From NCBI RefSeq assembly GCF_000341345.1, contig NC_020302.1, positions 2,026,075 through 2,090,074 on the forward strand: a stretch of DNA of 64,000 nt. The letters are read 5' to 3'. This document shows positions 51,939 to 62,422 of the stretch, piece after piece. Source of the DNA: Corynebacterium halotolerans YIM 70093 = DSM 44683 (GTDB lineage Bacteria; Actinomycetota; Actinomycetes; Mycobacteriales; Mycobacteriaceae). Positions within the stretch are counted from its first letter, which is position 1. Each line of letters opens with the position of its first letter. The translations under genes and the position numbers were made by a program. The notes beneath the pieces were generated by a model. The model was not told the DNA's origin, did not search any database, and saw nothing but the letters and a program-made list of their open reading frames with translations.

Positions 51939-53471
51939 GTGCACCTGACCGCCGCGATGCTCCCCCGCGCCCTGCCGCTCGGCGTCGTGGGCGCCGTCCT
52001 GCTCACGCTCGGCTCCTTCGGTGGCGGCGCCACCCGCAATCGTGGCGGGCTTCTCGAGGCCGCCGGTCTGGACTTCCTCGCCTACGGCCACGGCGGCGGC
52101 ATCTCGAACGCCGTCTTCTGGGCCGGTCTGCTCTGCCTGCTGGGCGCGTGGGTGCTGCTGGGCCGCGACGTCATCAGGGGGCTGCGTCGTTCGACCGACG
52201 ACGGTGCGCGCCTGCGGGGGGTGCGCACGGCACTGTGGGCGTGGGTCGTCCCGCTGCTGCTGGCCGCCCCGATGCTCTCGCGGGACGTCTACTCCTATCT
52301 GATGCAGGGGGCGATGCTGCGCGACGGCTTCGACCCCTACTCCCAGGGCGCGGCGATCAACCCGGGACCCTACCTGCTGGAGGTCTCGCACGACTGGCGC
52401 AACACCACCACCCCCTACGGCCCGCTGCACCTGTGGATCGGCGAGGGTGTGACCCGGCTGGTGGGCGACAACGTCACCGCCGGAGTGCTGCTGTACAAGC
52501 TCATCTCCGTGGCGGGTTTCGCGGCGATCGCGTGGGCGGTGCCGCGCATCGCGCAGCGTCTCGGCGGGGATCCCGGCCTGGCGCTGTGGCTGGGCGTGGC
52601 CAACCCCGTGATGGTGCTGCACATGGTCGGCGGCATGCACAACGAGTCGGTGATGGTCGGCCTGGTCAGTCTCGGACTGCTGGCCGGCCTGCGCAAGCGC
52701 TTCCTCATCGGCGTGGCCCTGATCGCCGTGGCCGTCTCCCTGAAGGCCACCGCCGCGATCGCCCTGCCGTTCGTGGTGTGGATGGCCACCAACCACTACG
52801 CGGGTGAGGCCGCCGGGACGGGTCGCCGGGTCACCGCTTTCCTCGTCACCGGCTTCATCGGTGTCGTGGAGACACTCGGCGTCGTCGCGGTGGTCACCTG
52901 GGCGTCCGGCTCGTCGTGGGGCTGGCTGTCGGAGATCACCGGCAACTCCAAGGTGATCAACCCGCTGGCGCTGCCGACGCTGCTGACCGACGTATCCACC
53001 CCGCTCATCCAGGTGTTCTACGAGGACTTTGACTACAACGTCGCCCTGGCGGTCTTCCGGAGCATCGGCATGGTGGCCATGCTCGTCGGGCTGGTCGTGA
53101 CGTGGTGGCTGTTCCGGCAGAACGACCGCCGCGCGATCATGGGCATCACCGCCGCCTACCAGGTGGCCTTCGTCTTCAACTCGGTGACGCTGCCGTGGTA
53201 CTACGCCTCGGTGCTGTCACTGGTGGGCACGTTCCGCCCGCCGGCGTGGGTGCTGCGGGTGGCCACAGGAGCCTCCCTCGTGGTGGCACTGTCGTTCACC
53301 GGCAGCGGCAACCACCAGCTCTACAACCTCTGGTGGATGGGCGCGGCCGGCATCGCCGCCTGGCTGCTCACCGAGTTCATCTTCGACGACCGCGCGGAAC
53401 TGTCCGTGCAGGCGGAGACCCCAGCGGCCCCGGCAACCCCGGAGGCCCCGGCGGACGCCGGGGAGCGCTAG
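51939..53471 (+). CDS. mptA: Alpha-1,6-mannosyltransferase MptA
   Basis: 510 residues, GT-C type with about 12-13 helices. The catalytic acidic pair of the first loop is in APMLSRDVYSYLMQGAML (about 112-129); NPVMVLHMVGGMHNESVMVG and FNSVTLPWYYASVLSL are family motifs. It extends the alpha-1,6-mannan core of lipomannan and lipoarabinomannan using polyprenyl-phosphomannose. The GTG at 51939 gives an N-terminal hydrophobic segment. The stop shares CTAG with the convergent Rv2175c homologue. Confidence 0.9.
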   Translation: MHLTAAMLPRALPLGVVGAVLLTLGSFGGGATRNRGGLLEAAGLDFLAYGHGGGISNAVFWAGLLCLLGAWVLLGRDVIRGLRRSTDDGARLRGVRTALWAWVVPLLLAAPMLSRDVYSYLMQGAMLRDGFDPYSQGAAINPGPYLLEVSHDWRNTTTPYGPLHLWIGEGVTRLVGDNVTAGVLLYKLISVAGFAAIAWAVPRIAQRLGGDPGLALWLGVANPVMVLHMVGGMHNESVMVGLVSLGLLAGLRKRFLIGVALIAVAVSLKATAAIALPFVVWMATNHYAGEAAGTGRRVTAFLVTGFIGVVETLGVVAVVTWASGSSWGWLSEITGNSKVINPLALPTLLTDVSTPLIQVFYEDFDYNVALAVFRSIGMVAMLVGLVVTWWLFRQNDRRAIMGITAAYQVAFVFNSVTLPWYYASVLSLVGTFRPPAWVLRVATGASLVVALSFTGSGNHQLYNLWWMGAAGIAAWLLTEFIFDDRAELSVQAETPAAPATPEAPADAGER

Positions 53472-53836
53472 AGCGCCATCGCCTGCGCGCGGCGCAGGAC
53501 CTCGCGGGCGAGGTGGCCGTGGAGGGCGTCGACGGGGCGGCCGGGCAGGGAGGCGTCCTCGGTGAACAGGTAGTGCAGGATCTCCTCATCGCTGTAGCCG
53601 CCGTCGGACAGCAGCGTGATCACACCGGGCACGAACTTGTTGACGGTGTCCTTCTCGCCGAGGAAGGAGGCGGGGATGAGGCGCTGCCCGTCGCGCCGGT
53701 AGGCCAGCAGCTTCTTGTCGCTGAGCAGGTCGTGGACGCGGGTGACCACCACCCCCAGGCGGTCGGCGGTCTCCGGCAGGGTCAGCAGCCGCTCATCGGC
53801 GAGCAGCTCATCGAGGGTCTTGTCAGTGGAACTCAC
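53468..53836 (-). CDS. Rv2175c-family DNA-binding protein
   Basis: 122 residues. A winged-helix-like N-terminal part (ERLLTLPETADRLGVVVTRVHDLLSDKKLLAYRRDGQRLI) and a helical C-terminal half (VPGVITLLSDGGYSDEEILHYLF). In M. tuberculosis the homologue is a PknL substrate. GTG at 53836 lies 7 nt after TAGAAT (53844-53849), so the mRNA is leaderless; the upstream ATG at 53845 is inside the promoter. Divergent from pknL. Confidence 0.85.
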   Translation of the reverse strand: MSSTDKTLDELLADERLLTLPETADRLGVVVTRVHDLLSDKKLLAYRRDGQRLIPASFLGEKDTVNKFVPGVITLLSDGGYSDEEILHYLFTEDASLPGRPVDALHGHLAREVLRRAQAMAL

Positions 53837-53922
53837 GGTGAACATTCTACGTGCCGGACCTGCACCACGGGTCCGGCAGGGCGGCTGGCATGCGGGACGA
53901 GCGATCGACCATACTAGTGCGC

Positions 53923-56229
53923 ATGGCTCAGCTGACAGTGGGAGACGTCCTCGAGGACCGCTACCGCATCGATCACCCGATCGCGCGGGGTGGCATGTCC
54001 ACCGTCTACCGCTGCGTGGATCTGCGGCTGGGTCGGGCCGTGGCCGCGAAGGTCATGGACGAGCGCTACATCGACGACCACGTTTTCCGCACCCGCTTCC
54101 GCCGCGAGGCGCGGGCGATGGCGCAGCTGACGCACCCGAACCTGGTCAACGTCTACGACTTCGGTTCCGACGGCGACCACCTGTTCCTCGTCATGGAGCT
54201 GATCACCGGCGGCACGCTGCGCGAGCTGCTCGCCGAGCGTGGCCCGATGCCCCCGCACGCCGCGGCCGCGGTGATGCGGGCGGTGCTCACCGGCCTGTCG
54301 GTGGCTCATCAGGCGGGCATGGTCCACCGCGACCTCAAGCCGGACAACATCCTCATCAACGGCGACAGCCGGGTCAAGCTCGCCGATTTCGGACTGGTGC
54401 GGGCCGCGAGCGCGGCCACCCACAGCTCCGACCAGATCGTCGGCACCGTCGCCTACCTCTCCCCCGAGCAGGTCGACGGCACCGAGATCACCCCGGCCTC
54501 CGACGTCTACTCCGCCGGTGTGGTCCTGTTCGAACTGCTCACCGGCACCACGCCCTTCTCCGGCGACACCCAGCTCGGCCACGCCTTCGCCCGCCTCAAC
54601 GACGACGTGCCCGCGCCGAGCACGTGCATCGCCGGTATTCCGCCGCTTTTCGACGCCCTGGTGGCCAGTGCCACCACGCGCGATCCCCGGGAGCGCTTCT
54701 CCGACGCCGCGGAGTTCCTCGCCGCCCTGGACGACGTCGCCGGGGAGCTGGCGCTGCCGGCCTTCACTGTGCCGGTGCCGCGCAACTCCGCCGCCCACCG
54801 TGCCGCGGCGGTGCCCACCGACACCACCGACATCGTCGGGCCACTCGAGGCCACCGGCATCATCGGCCCGACCGCCGCGGCCCCGGACCCCACCGACGAG
54901 ACCGCTGTGTTCGGTCCCGTCGGGCCCGCGGACACCCCCTCTCCCTCCGAGACCTCCATCCTGCCCTCCGGACCGCCGGCCCCCTACCCGGATCCGGCGG
55001 CCCCGCAGGCTCCCCCGGCGGTGCCTGCCCGGCGCGAGGACACCGGTGACATCGACGGGGACGACGCCGGGGACGCCGACGCCACCGCCCTGTCGGTCGC
55101 GGCCCTCAATGACCCGGACCTGCCGGTGGAGCCGAAGCCGGTGACCAACCGCTCGCGGGTGGGGCTGGTCGTGTGGCTGGTGGTCATCGTGGCGCTCACC
55201 GCGGCGGTGGCCGTCGGCGCGTGGTGGTTCGGTTCGGGGCGTTACGGGGAGATCCCGCAGGTGCTGGGAATGGACCGCGTGGAGGCCGTCGCCACCGTCG
55301 AGGAGGCCGGGTTCACCACCGCCACCCGCATCGTCTACAGCAATGAAGTGCCCTCGGACCAGATCGCCGGCACCGAGCCGCCCATCGGCGACCGCCTGGT
55401 GCGCGGCGAGGAGGTCACGGTGCTGGTCTCCCAGGGGCAGCCGACCGTGCCCGACGTGCCCACCGGCGCGGACGTCGAGACGTACCGCTCGCTGGCGGCC
55501 GAACGCACCCTGGAGACCGCCACCGGGGAGCAGGTCTACTCGGACAGCGTTCCGCCTGGCGTGATCGCCGAGACGGAGCCGTCGCCGGGTGAGCCCGTCC
55601 CGATCGGCTCCACGGTGACGGTGCACGTCTCCCGTGGGCCGCAGCCCATCGACGTGCCGGACGTGGTGGGCATGGACCGCAGCGAGGCGCGTTCCGTCCT
55701 CGAGGACGCCGGGCTGGTGGTCGGCTCGGTGACGGAGGAGTTCAGTGACGACGCCCCGGCGGACCAGGTCACCGACGTCAACCCGACGGCCGGCACGTCG
55801 CTCGAGCGTGGCTCGGAGGTGGACCTGGTCGTCTCGAACGCGGCGACGGTCCCGGATGTGACCGGCATGAACAGCGACGAGGCCGAGCAGGCGGTCGAGG
55901 ATGCCGGCTTCGACGTCGACGTCACCCGCGACAACGACGAGACCGGCTCCGCGGCCGACACCGTGGTGAAGGTCTCCCCCGCTCCGGGCACCCACATCGA
56001 CCCGGCCGAGGTCGGCGACACGGAGGTGGTGCTCACCGTGCCGGGCAGGATCACGGTGCCCTCGGTGACCGGCATGTCGCTGGACGAGGCGGAGCAGACG
56101 ATCGAGGGGGCGGGGTTGCGCTTCAGCAAGCGCGGGGACGGCGACGGCCAGGTGACAAGCCAGGAGCCGGCGGCCGGCGAGGTGGTCAACGACCGGTCGC
56201 GGGTGCGCGTGCGCGCCGAGGGGGACTAG
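53923..56229 (+). CDS. pknL: Ser/Thr protein kinase PknL with PASTA repeats
   Basis: 768 residues. Hanks kinase domain (about 14-280) with ARGGMSTVYRC, a lysine in AAKVMDERY, HRDLKPDN and LADFGLV. A Pro/Thr-rich juxtamembrane region, one transmembrane helix (about 412-434, VGLVVWLVVIVALTAAVAVG), and five outer PASTA repeats that can bind muropeptides. It senses the wall and phosphorylates the Rv2175c-type protein and possibly divisome targets. ATG 53923 is 7 nt after CATACT (leaderless). Confidence 0.93.
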   Translation: MAQLTVGDVLEDRYRIDHPIARGGMSTVYRCVDLRLGRAVAAKVMDERYIDDHVFRTRFRREARAMAQLTHPNLVNVYDFGSDGDHLFLVMELITGGTLRELLAERGPMPPHAAAAVMRAVLTGLSVAHQAGMVHRDLKPDNILINGDSRVKLADFGLVRAASAATHSSDQIVGTVAYLSPEQVDGTEITPASDVYSAGVVLFELLTGTTPFSGDTQLGHAFARLNDDVPAPSTCIAGIPPLFDALVASATTRDPRERFSDAAEFLAALDDVAGELALPAFTVPVPRNSAAHRAAAVPTDTTDIVGPLEATGIIGPTAAAPDPTDETAVFGPVGPADTPSPSETSILPSGPPAPYPDPAAPQAPPAVPARREDTGDIDGDDAGDADATALSVAALNDPDLPVEPKPVTNRSRVGLVVWLVVIVALTAAVAVGAWWFGSGRYGEIPQVLGMDRVEAVATVEEAGFTTATRIVYSNEVPSDQIAGTEPPIGDRLVRGEEVTVLVSQGQPTVPDVPTGADVETYRSLAAERTLETATGEQVYSDSVPPGVIAETEPSPGEPVPIGSTVTVHVSRGPQPIDVPDVVGMDRSEARSVLEDAGLVVGSVTEEFSDDAPADQVTDVNPTAGTSLERGSEVDLVVSNAATVPDVTGMNSDEAEQAVEDAGFDVDVTRDNDETGSAADTVVKVSPAPGTHIDPAEVGDTEVVLTVPGRITVPSVTGMSLDEAEQTIEGAGLRFSKRGDGDGQVTSQEPAAGEVVNDRSRVRVRAEGD

Positions 56230-56339
56230 CGCGGCTGCCCTGTTCCCGCAGGTGGGCGCGGGGACTCACTATAAACCGGGTGGCTGAGAAGGCCCGTGTC
56301 CGGGCGCTGTTCTAGGGTTCATGTCGAACACCTGATCTA

Positions 56340-57701
56340 ATGACTGTTCCCTGCGAGCCCTTCACCCCGGAGGTGATGTGCCCCTTGCCCGCCCCGACGC
56401 CCTCCCCGATATCCACCCCACCCCCGCGGAACCCTTCCGCCTACTACGCGGTGTGTTCCGTGACGGATCCGGTCGCCGTACGTCGGCACCGGCTGCTGCG
56501 CGCCGAACACGAGTTGTGGGCCGAGGTGCTGCCCGGTGAGATCGACGTCCTCGACACCGAGAGCGTCGCCACGCTGACCGCCCGCCTGTACCGCTCCACC
56601 GGCTACTCCGAGACCTACCTCGTCGACGCGATCCACGCCTACGCCACCCTCGCCGAACTTCCCCGCCTGCGCGCCCTCCAGGACGAACTGTGCCACCTGG
56701 ATCTCTACCGGCTGCGCATCATCAGCGACACCCTCCTCAAGGCCGACCACGACGATTCCGCGATGATGGCGACGATCGACGAGGCGCTGACCGACTACCT
56801 GACCCCGAAACGCGCCAACCAGGTGCTGCCGAACAAACAGGCGCTGCGGCGCAAGATCAACCAGATCCTCAAGTCCCTGGACACCACCATCGCCACCGAC
56901 GACAAGCCGGCGGACGGCGACGAGGGCACGGACGCGCAGCGCTACGACATGGCCGTCGACCCGGACGGCACCGCGCACCTGCACGCCTCCCTCGACGCGG
57001 CGACGGGCACGGCCGTCGACACGCGCGTGCGTGCCCACGCCCAGGCCGTCGGCATGACCCTGCTGGAGGCACTCGTCGATCTGCTCCTCGGCGCGGAGGG
57101 CACGAAGGTGGTGCTCAACATGTACAAGGCCGGCGACCGGCCCGACTCCCCGGCCTACGTGCCCGGCGCGGGCCACCTCAGTGAGTGTGAGGAGGAACGG
57201 ATGATGGCCCGGGTGACCCACACCCGCGACATCGACGCCTACGCCGACGTCGAGGCCGAGGGCTACCAGACCCCGGAGACGATCGCGGCCTACGTCGAGG
57301 GTCGCGACGGTGTGTGCCGGTGGCCGGGCTGCGATCGCCCGGCCCCCCGCTGCCAGAAGGACCACCGCATCGACTACGCCGACGGCGGGCCGACCGCCGC
57401 GGGAAATCTGGTCTCGCTGTGCCAGCACCACCACAACGAGAAGACCGCCCGTCGGGCGTTCTACCTCCTCGACCCCGAGACGGACGTGGTGTACTGGCTG
57501 TTCGACGACCAGTCCTGGGCATGTGACGAGCCGCAGGGTCCGCTGGCCGGACAATCACGCCGCTGGCAGACCACCGTGGGTCAGCGACTGACGGCCAGGC
57601 GCAACCGGGCCCGCCGGGAGGCGCAGCTGCGCAAGCGGCAGCGCGAGGAGGCCCGGGGTGAGGGGACCGGGTGGGAGGAGGACGGCCACCCACCATTCTG
57701 A
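56340..57701 (+). CDS. DUF222 / HNH endonuclease-domain protein (13E12 type)
   Basis: 453 residues. Helical DUF222 region (about 95-290), then a C-terminal HNH zinc finger-like domain DGVCRWPGCDRPAPRCQKDH with the later GNLVSLCQHHHNEK supplying histidines and cysteine pairs. Basic tail (RRNRARREAQLRKRQREE). Such genes multiply in Actinobacteria and resemble mobile-intron-type nucleases; activity unproven. Start unclear: the ATG at 56340 lacks an SD, while GGAGG lies just before a second ATG at 56376. Confidence 0.8.
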   Translation: MTVPCEPFTPEVMCPLPAPTPSPISTPPPRNPSAYYAVCSVTDPVAVRRHRLLRAEHELWAEVLPGEIDVLDTESVATLTARLYRSTGYSETYLVDAIHAYATLAELPRLRALQDELCHLDLYRLRIISDTLLKADHDDSAMMATIDEALTDYLTPKRANQVLPNKQALRRKINQILKSLDTTIATDDKPADGDEGTDAQRYDMAVDPDGTAHLHASLDAATGTAVDTRVRAHAQAVGMTLLEALVDLLLGAEGTKVVLNMYKAGDRPDSPAYVPGAGHLSECEEERMMARVTHTRDIDAYADVEAEGYQTPETIAAYVEGRDGVCRWPGCDRPAPRCQKDHRIDYADGGPTAAGNLVSLCQHHHNEKTARRAFYLLDPETDVVYWLFDDQSWACDEPQGPLAGQSRRWQTTVGQRLTARRNRARREAQLRKRQREEARGEGTGWEEDGHPPF

Positions 57702-57726
57702 CCGGTGGGCGCCCCGGCAAAGGCGG

Positions 57727-57766
57727 GGGACCGCGCCCTCCCCGGTGACGGGGAGGACACGGTCCC
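57727..57766. terminator. Two-part hairpin between convergent genes
   Basis: GGGACCG/CGGTCCC (7 bp) then, past a 3-nt internal loop, CCTCCCC/GGGGAGG (7 bp) around a 6-nt loop. It lies between the HNH gene and aroG ends and may serve both. Confidence 0.7.
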
Positions 57767-57795
57767 GGGCAGGGGGGGTCTGTGTACCGGCGCGG

Positions 57796-59187
<1,392 letters not shown>

Positions 59188-59227
59188 CTATTCATAGCAC
59201 GTGGGGGGTGCGGGGTCATCAGCTGAA

Positions 59228-59737
59228 CTAGCGGTTGACCTTGTTGGACCGCCCCAGGGGGAGCGCCTCGTGGCACGCGCGGAACTTCGTGAGGTTGTGG
59301 CGGGCGTCGACCAGCGCGTCGTGGTTGTCCTCCGGGGCCTTCGGCAGCCCCGGCCGCCCGGCCATCTCCCAGTACTGCTTGAGTTCGCGGGTGTAGCGGG
59401 GCATCTCACGGGGCAGTCCCGCCATGTCGCCCCACAGCTGGGCCAGCACCACGTGGTCATAAGCCCCGACCCACGCCCACAGTTCCGGGGCGCGGCGGCC
59501 GGCGGTGAGGAATTCGTACACCTCCGAGCGGATCGTGTCCCGGGACTTCCAGACCGCGTCATTCGGGTTCGGCAGCTTGGCGAGGACGTTGTCCCGGACC
59601 CAGGCGTTCGCCTTCGAGGAGTCGAAGTCGGTGGACACCGCGTAATACTCCCGGCCGTCCTCGGCCACGATCCCGATGGAGACCAGCTCGATGGTGCGCC
59701 CGTCCTCAATGAACTCCGTGTCATAGAAATAGCGCAC
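59228..59737 (-). CDS. Polyadenylate-specific 3'-exoribonuclease AS (Rv2179c-like)
   Basis: 169 residues, DEDD-type RNase T fold. RYFYDTEFIEDGRTIELVSIG carries the first acidic pair at 7-9; AWVGAYDHVVLAQLW and NHDALVDARHNL supply the later acidic residues. The homologue Rv2179c is a metal-dependent 3'-5' exoribonuclease. GTG at 59737, after GGAAGGA, fits the family N-terminus; the frame is open far upstream but antisense to mptC. Divergent from mptC. Confidence 0.88.
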   Translation of the reverse strand: MRYFYDTEFIEDGRTIELVSIGIVAEDGREYYAVSTDFDSSKANAWVRDNVLAKLPNPNDAVWKSRDTIRSEVYEFLTAGRRAPELWAWVGAYDHVVLAQLWGDMAGLPREMPRYTRELKQYWEMAGRPGLPKAPEDNHDALVDARHNLTKFRACHEALPLGRSNKVNR

Positions 59738-59878
59738 GCGCCTCACGTCCTTCCCGAATCCGGCGCTCCCCGCGGGATGCAGGGTCGCAGTCCAGCCTAA
59801 CCCGTGGCGCCATGCTTGCCGACGCCCGCCCCCGCCCTGCAGGGTGGAAGGCCAGCCGGTCCCCGGTATAGTCGGCGT

Positions 59879-61459
59879 GTGCCCGCAACCTCCCCCACCC
59901 CTGACACCGCCCACGCTGACGCCCCGCCCCGCCTGGCCGGCCCCCGCCACCGGGTGGGCACGGCCGTCGCGGTGGTGGCCGCCCTCGCGGCCCTGGTGCC
60001 GTGGGTGTTCGACCTCCCGGCACTGTTCAGCGCCGGGAACGACGGGATCCTGCGCTACCACATCGACTTCGACGTCTACCGCGAGGGCGGGCTCGCGTTC
60101 CTGGCCGGCGACAATCTCTACACCCGGGACTACCAGGTCCGCGGCATGAACCTGCCGTTCACCTATCCCCCGCTGGCCGCCATCCTGTTCACCCCGCTGG
60201 CGTGGGTGCCGCTGGCGGCCGCGGCCGCGCTGTGGACGGTGATCACCGCGGTGCTGTTGTGGTGGTGCCTGGTCATCGTCCTGCGCCGCTGCCTGCCCGG
60301 CCTCGCCGCCGCCGACCACCGCGTGCTGGCCACCTGGGTGCTGCCGGTGGCGCTGCTCTTCGAGCCCGTGCGCGAGACCCTCGGGTTCGGGCAGGTCAAC
60401 GTTCTGCTGATGACGCTGGTGCTGGTGGACACGCTGACCCGGCGCCCCTGGCTGCCGCGGGGCGTGTTCATCGGCCTGGCCGCCGCGATCAAGCTGACCC
60501 CGGCGGTGTTCATCCTCTACTTCCTGGTCCGCCGCGACTGGAAGGGCGCGGCCACCACGGTGGGCTCGGCCGTCGCCTTCACGCTCGCCGCCTTCGTGGT
60601 CAGCCCGACGAACTCGTGGACCTACTGGCTGGACACGCTCAGCAACACCGGCCGCATCGGCGGGCTGGCCTACACCGCCAACCAGTCCATCCAGGGCATG
60701 CTCTTCCGCATCCTGCCCGAGGACGCGGTGGATCCCGTGTGGTTCGGGCTGGTGCTGGTGGCCCTCGCCGGTATCATCGCCGCGATGGTGCGGGTGCACC
60801 GGGCCGCGCCCACACCGGTCGACTCCGCGGTCGGGCTCGTGGTGCTCAACTCCCTGGTGGCCCTGGTCTGCTCGCCGGTCTCCTGGTCGCACCACTGGGT
60901 GTGGCTCGTTCCCCTGGCGGCCGTCACGGGGGCCGCCGCCTGGGGCGCCACATCCCGCGGGGATCGGCTCGTGGCCCGGCTGGCCGGCGGGGTGTTCGCC
61001 CTGACGGTGGCTGCCGCATGGCTGCAGCCCCACTGGAACCTGCCGAACACGCATGACCGGGAACTGGACTGGGCGCTGTGGATGCAGCCGCTGGGCAACA
61101 CCTATCTCATCATCGCCGTCTTCGCGGTGCTCAGTGTGCTGCTCGTCCCGCGCCTCCTGGTGCCCACCGTCCAGGGCGGGGGCACGGCGTCAACGGCGCG
61201 GGTGGCCCACGGCTGGGCCGTGGTGCAGCTGGTGCTCACGGTCCTGCTCGCCGCGGGCTCACTGATTCTCTGGTTCGGCTACCCCACGTCCGGGGGTCTC
61301 CTGAGCGAAAACGCCCCTGCCCGTCAGCTCGGGGGATTGCCCTCTCCGACGACGTCCTTGACCTTCTCCACGATCTGGTCCATAGCGGCCTGGCCCATGA
61401 TACCCTCGTCCGGGTCCGGGGAACTCGGCACCGGGGTGAACTGCAGCTTCTCGGCGTAG
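59879..61459 (+). CDS. mptC: Alpha-1,2-mannosyltransferase MptC-like (GT87)
   Basis: 526 residues. GT-C/GT87 with about 12 helices. Motif DFDVYREGGLAFLAGDNLYT in the first outer loop carries the catalytic acidic residue, and PFTYPPLAAILFTPLAWVPL is the family loop. It adds alpha-1,2 mannose branches to lipomannan. The GTG at 59879 is 6 nt after TATAGT (59867-59872), leaderless; an upstream ATG at 59804 lies before the promoter. The last 45 or so codons run antisense through the end of the 61324-61983 gene (see findings). Confidence 0.85.
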   Translation: MPATSPTPDTAHADAPPRLAGPRHRVGTAVAVVAALAALVPWVFDLPALFSAGNDGILRYHIDFDVYREGGLAFLAGDNLYTRDYQVRGMNLPFTYPPLAAILFTPLAWVPLAAAAALWTVITAVLLWWCLVIVLRRCLPGLAAADHRVLATWVLPVALLFEPVRETLGFGQVNVLLMTLVLVDTLTRRPWLPRGVFIGLAAAIKLTPAVFILYFLVRRDWKGAATTVGSAVAFTLAAFVVSPTNSWTYWLDTLSNTGRIGGLAYTANQSIQGMLFRILPEDAVDPVWFGLVLVALAGIIAAMVRVHRAAPTPVDSAVGLVVLNSLVALVCSPVSWSHHWVWLVPLAAVTGAAAWGATSRGDRLVARLAGGVFALTVAAAWLQPHWNLPNTHDRELDWALWMQPLGNTYLIIAVFAVLSVLLVPRLLVPTVQGGGTASTARVAHGWAVVQLVLTVLLAAGSLILWFGYPTSGGLLSENAPARQLGGLPSPTTSLTFSTIWSIAAWPMIPSSGSGELGTGVNCSFSA

Positions 61460-61983
61460 GGGGCGTCCCGGCCCATTCCGAAGGCGGCGAGGTTCTCCGC
61501 CAGGAACGTGCGTGCCTCGGCGAGGGACTTCCTGCCCCCCAGGAGGTCGACCAGGACGTTGAGGGTGAGCGTGTTCGCGCCCTCGGTGTCGCAGCGCGAA
61601 CCGATCTGCCCGGCCGTGCGGTTGATGATCACGCTGCCGTCGAAAGCGGCGACCTCGGCCACCTTGGCGGGGTCCACCGGATACTCGACGAACTGGGCGA
61701 AGAAATCGGTGTGCGGGGTCGGGAAGTTGTGGACCACCTCGTCGGCGGTCAGTTCCATCTGCGCCCACTGCTCCACGCGGTACCAGAACATCTTCGTGGG
61801 CGTCATCTCGTGGGGCGGCCCGTAGTGCCCGATGATGGTCCTACCCAGGCTCTTCGGGGCCTCCGGCCAGTTCTCCAGCTGGGCGAGCGCCTGCTCTTCA
61901 GTGATGCCGGTGGACGTGTCGCGTTCCTCGGCCGTCTTGCCGGACTTCTTGATCGACTCCGCGCTCTTCTTGGCGGTCATCAT
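61324..61983 (-). CDS. Hypothetical soluble protein, 219 residues
   Basis: Not recognised. No signal peptide or membrane segment. N-terminus basic (MMTAKKSAESIKKSGKTAEER), then an acidic/aromatic body (GRTIIGHYGPPHEMTPTKMF, then WYRVEQWAQMELTADEVV) and a C-terminal part rich in Asp/Pro (EGIMGQAAMDQIVEKVKDVV). The ATG at 61983 overlaps the stop of a small upstream ORF (ATGA), whereas in-frame starts at 62049 (ATG) and 62112 (ATG) extend it. Its 3' end overlaps mptC by 136 nt on the opposite strand. Confidence 0.6.
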   Translation of the reverse strand: MMTAKKSAESIKKSGKTAEERDTSTGITEEQALAQLENWPEAPKSLGRTIIGHYGPPHEMTPTKMFWYRVEQWAQMELTADEVVHNFPTPHTDFFAQFVEYPVDPAKVAEVAAFDGSVIINRTAGQIGSRCDTEGANTLTLNVLVDLLGGRKSLAEARTFLAENLAAFGMGRDAPYAEKLQFTPVPSSPDPDEGIMGQAAMDQIVEKVKDVVGEGNPPS

Positions 61984-62036
61984 CGCCTTGGCGCGTTCCC
62001 TCGTGGACGTCCGAGATTGTCGTCCTTCGAGCCCAT
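61980..62036 (-). CDS. Upstream ORF of 18 codons, candidate leader peptide
   Basis: MGSKDDNLGRPRGNAPRR. It has the strongest ribosome binding site in this region (AGGAGGA, 6 nt before the ATG) and its TGA overlaps the ATG of the 219-residue gene. Either a real coupled leader or the true N-terminus displaced by a frameshift. Confidence 0.45.
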   Translation of the reverse strand: MGSKDDNLGRPRGNAPRR

Positions 62037-62166
62037 GGTTCCTCCTCATCTCGGTGCGGAGATTCGGTGTGGCCGCCCCGCACCGGTTGTCGGCGGGTGT
62101 CTCGTGCCCCACTGTAGGTGCGGACCTCCCCGCGCGCCGTGGGAGGAGCGAACGGACGGGGACTTC

Positions 62167-62379
62167 TCAGACGTCGGAGCCGGGCGCGGTCCCGGTGGTC
62201 TCGGTGGTCTCGGCGTTCTCGTCCTTCCGCCGCCGCACGGGCAGGAACAGGACCAGGGCGATCGCGGCCACGATGATCGGGGCCAGCACGCTGCGGTTGA
62301 GCTCGAGGGCGGCGACGACGACATAGGCGACGATGAGCAGCGCGACGAGGGCGAGCCTGGTGACGGCAATCCGGTCCAT
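62167..62379 (-). CDS. Small two-helix membrane protein
   Basis: 70 residues. Two hydrophobic segments (VTRLALVALLIVAYVVVAAL and SVLAPIIVAAIALVLFLPV) and a charged C-terminal tail (RRRKDENAETTETTGTAPGS). ATG after GGAAGGAC. Not recognised; conserved-looking composition only. Confidence 0.65.
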   Translation of the reverse strand: MDRIAVTRLALVALLIVAYVVVAALELNRSVLAPIIVAAIALVLFLPVRRRKDENAETTETTGTAPGSDV

Positions 62380-62422
62380 GGTGCGGTGGGTCCTTCCAGT
62401 CGGGTGGGGCTGACGGAGAATC

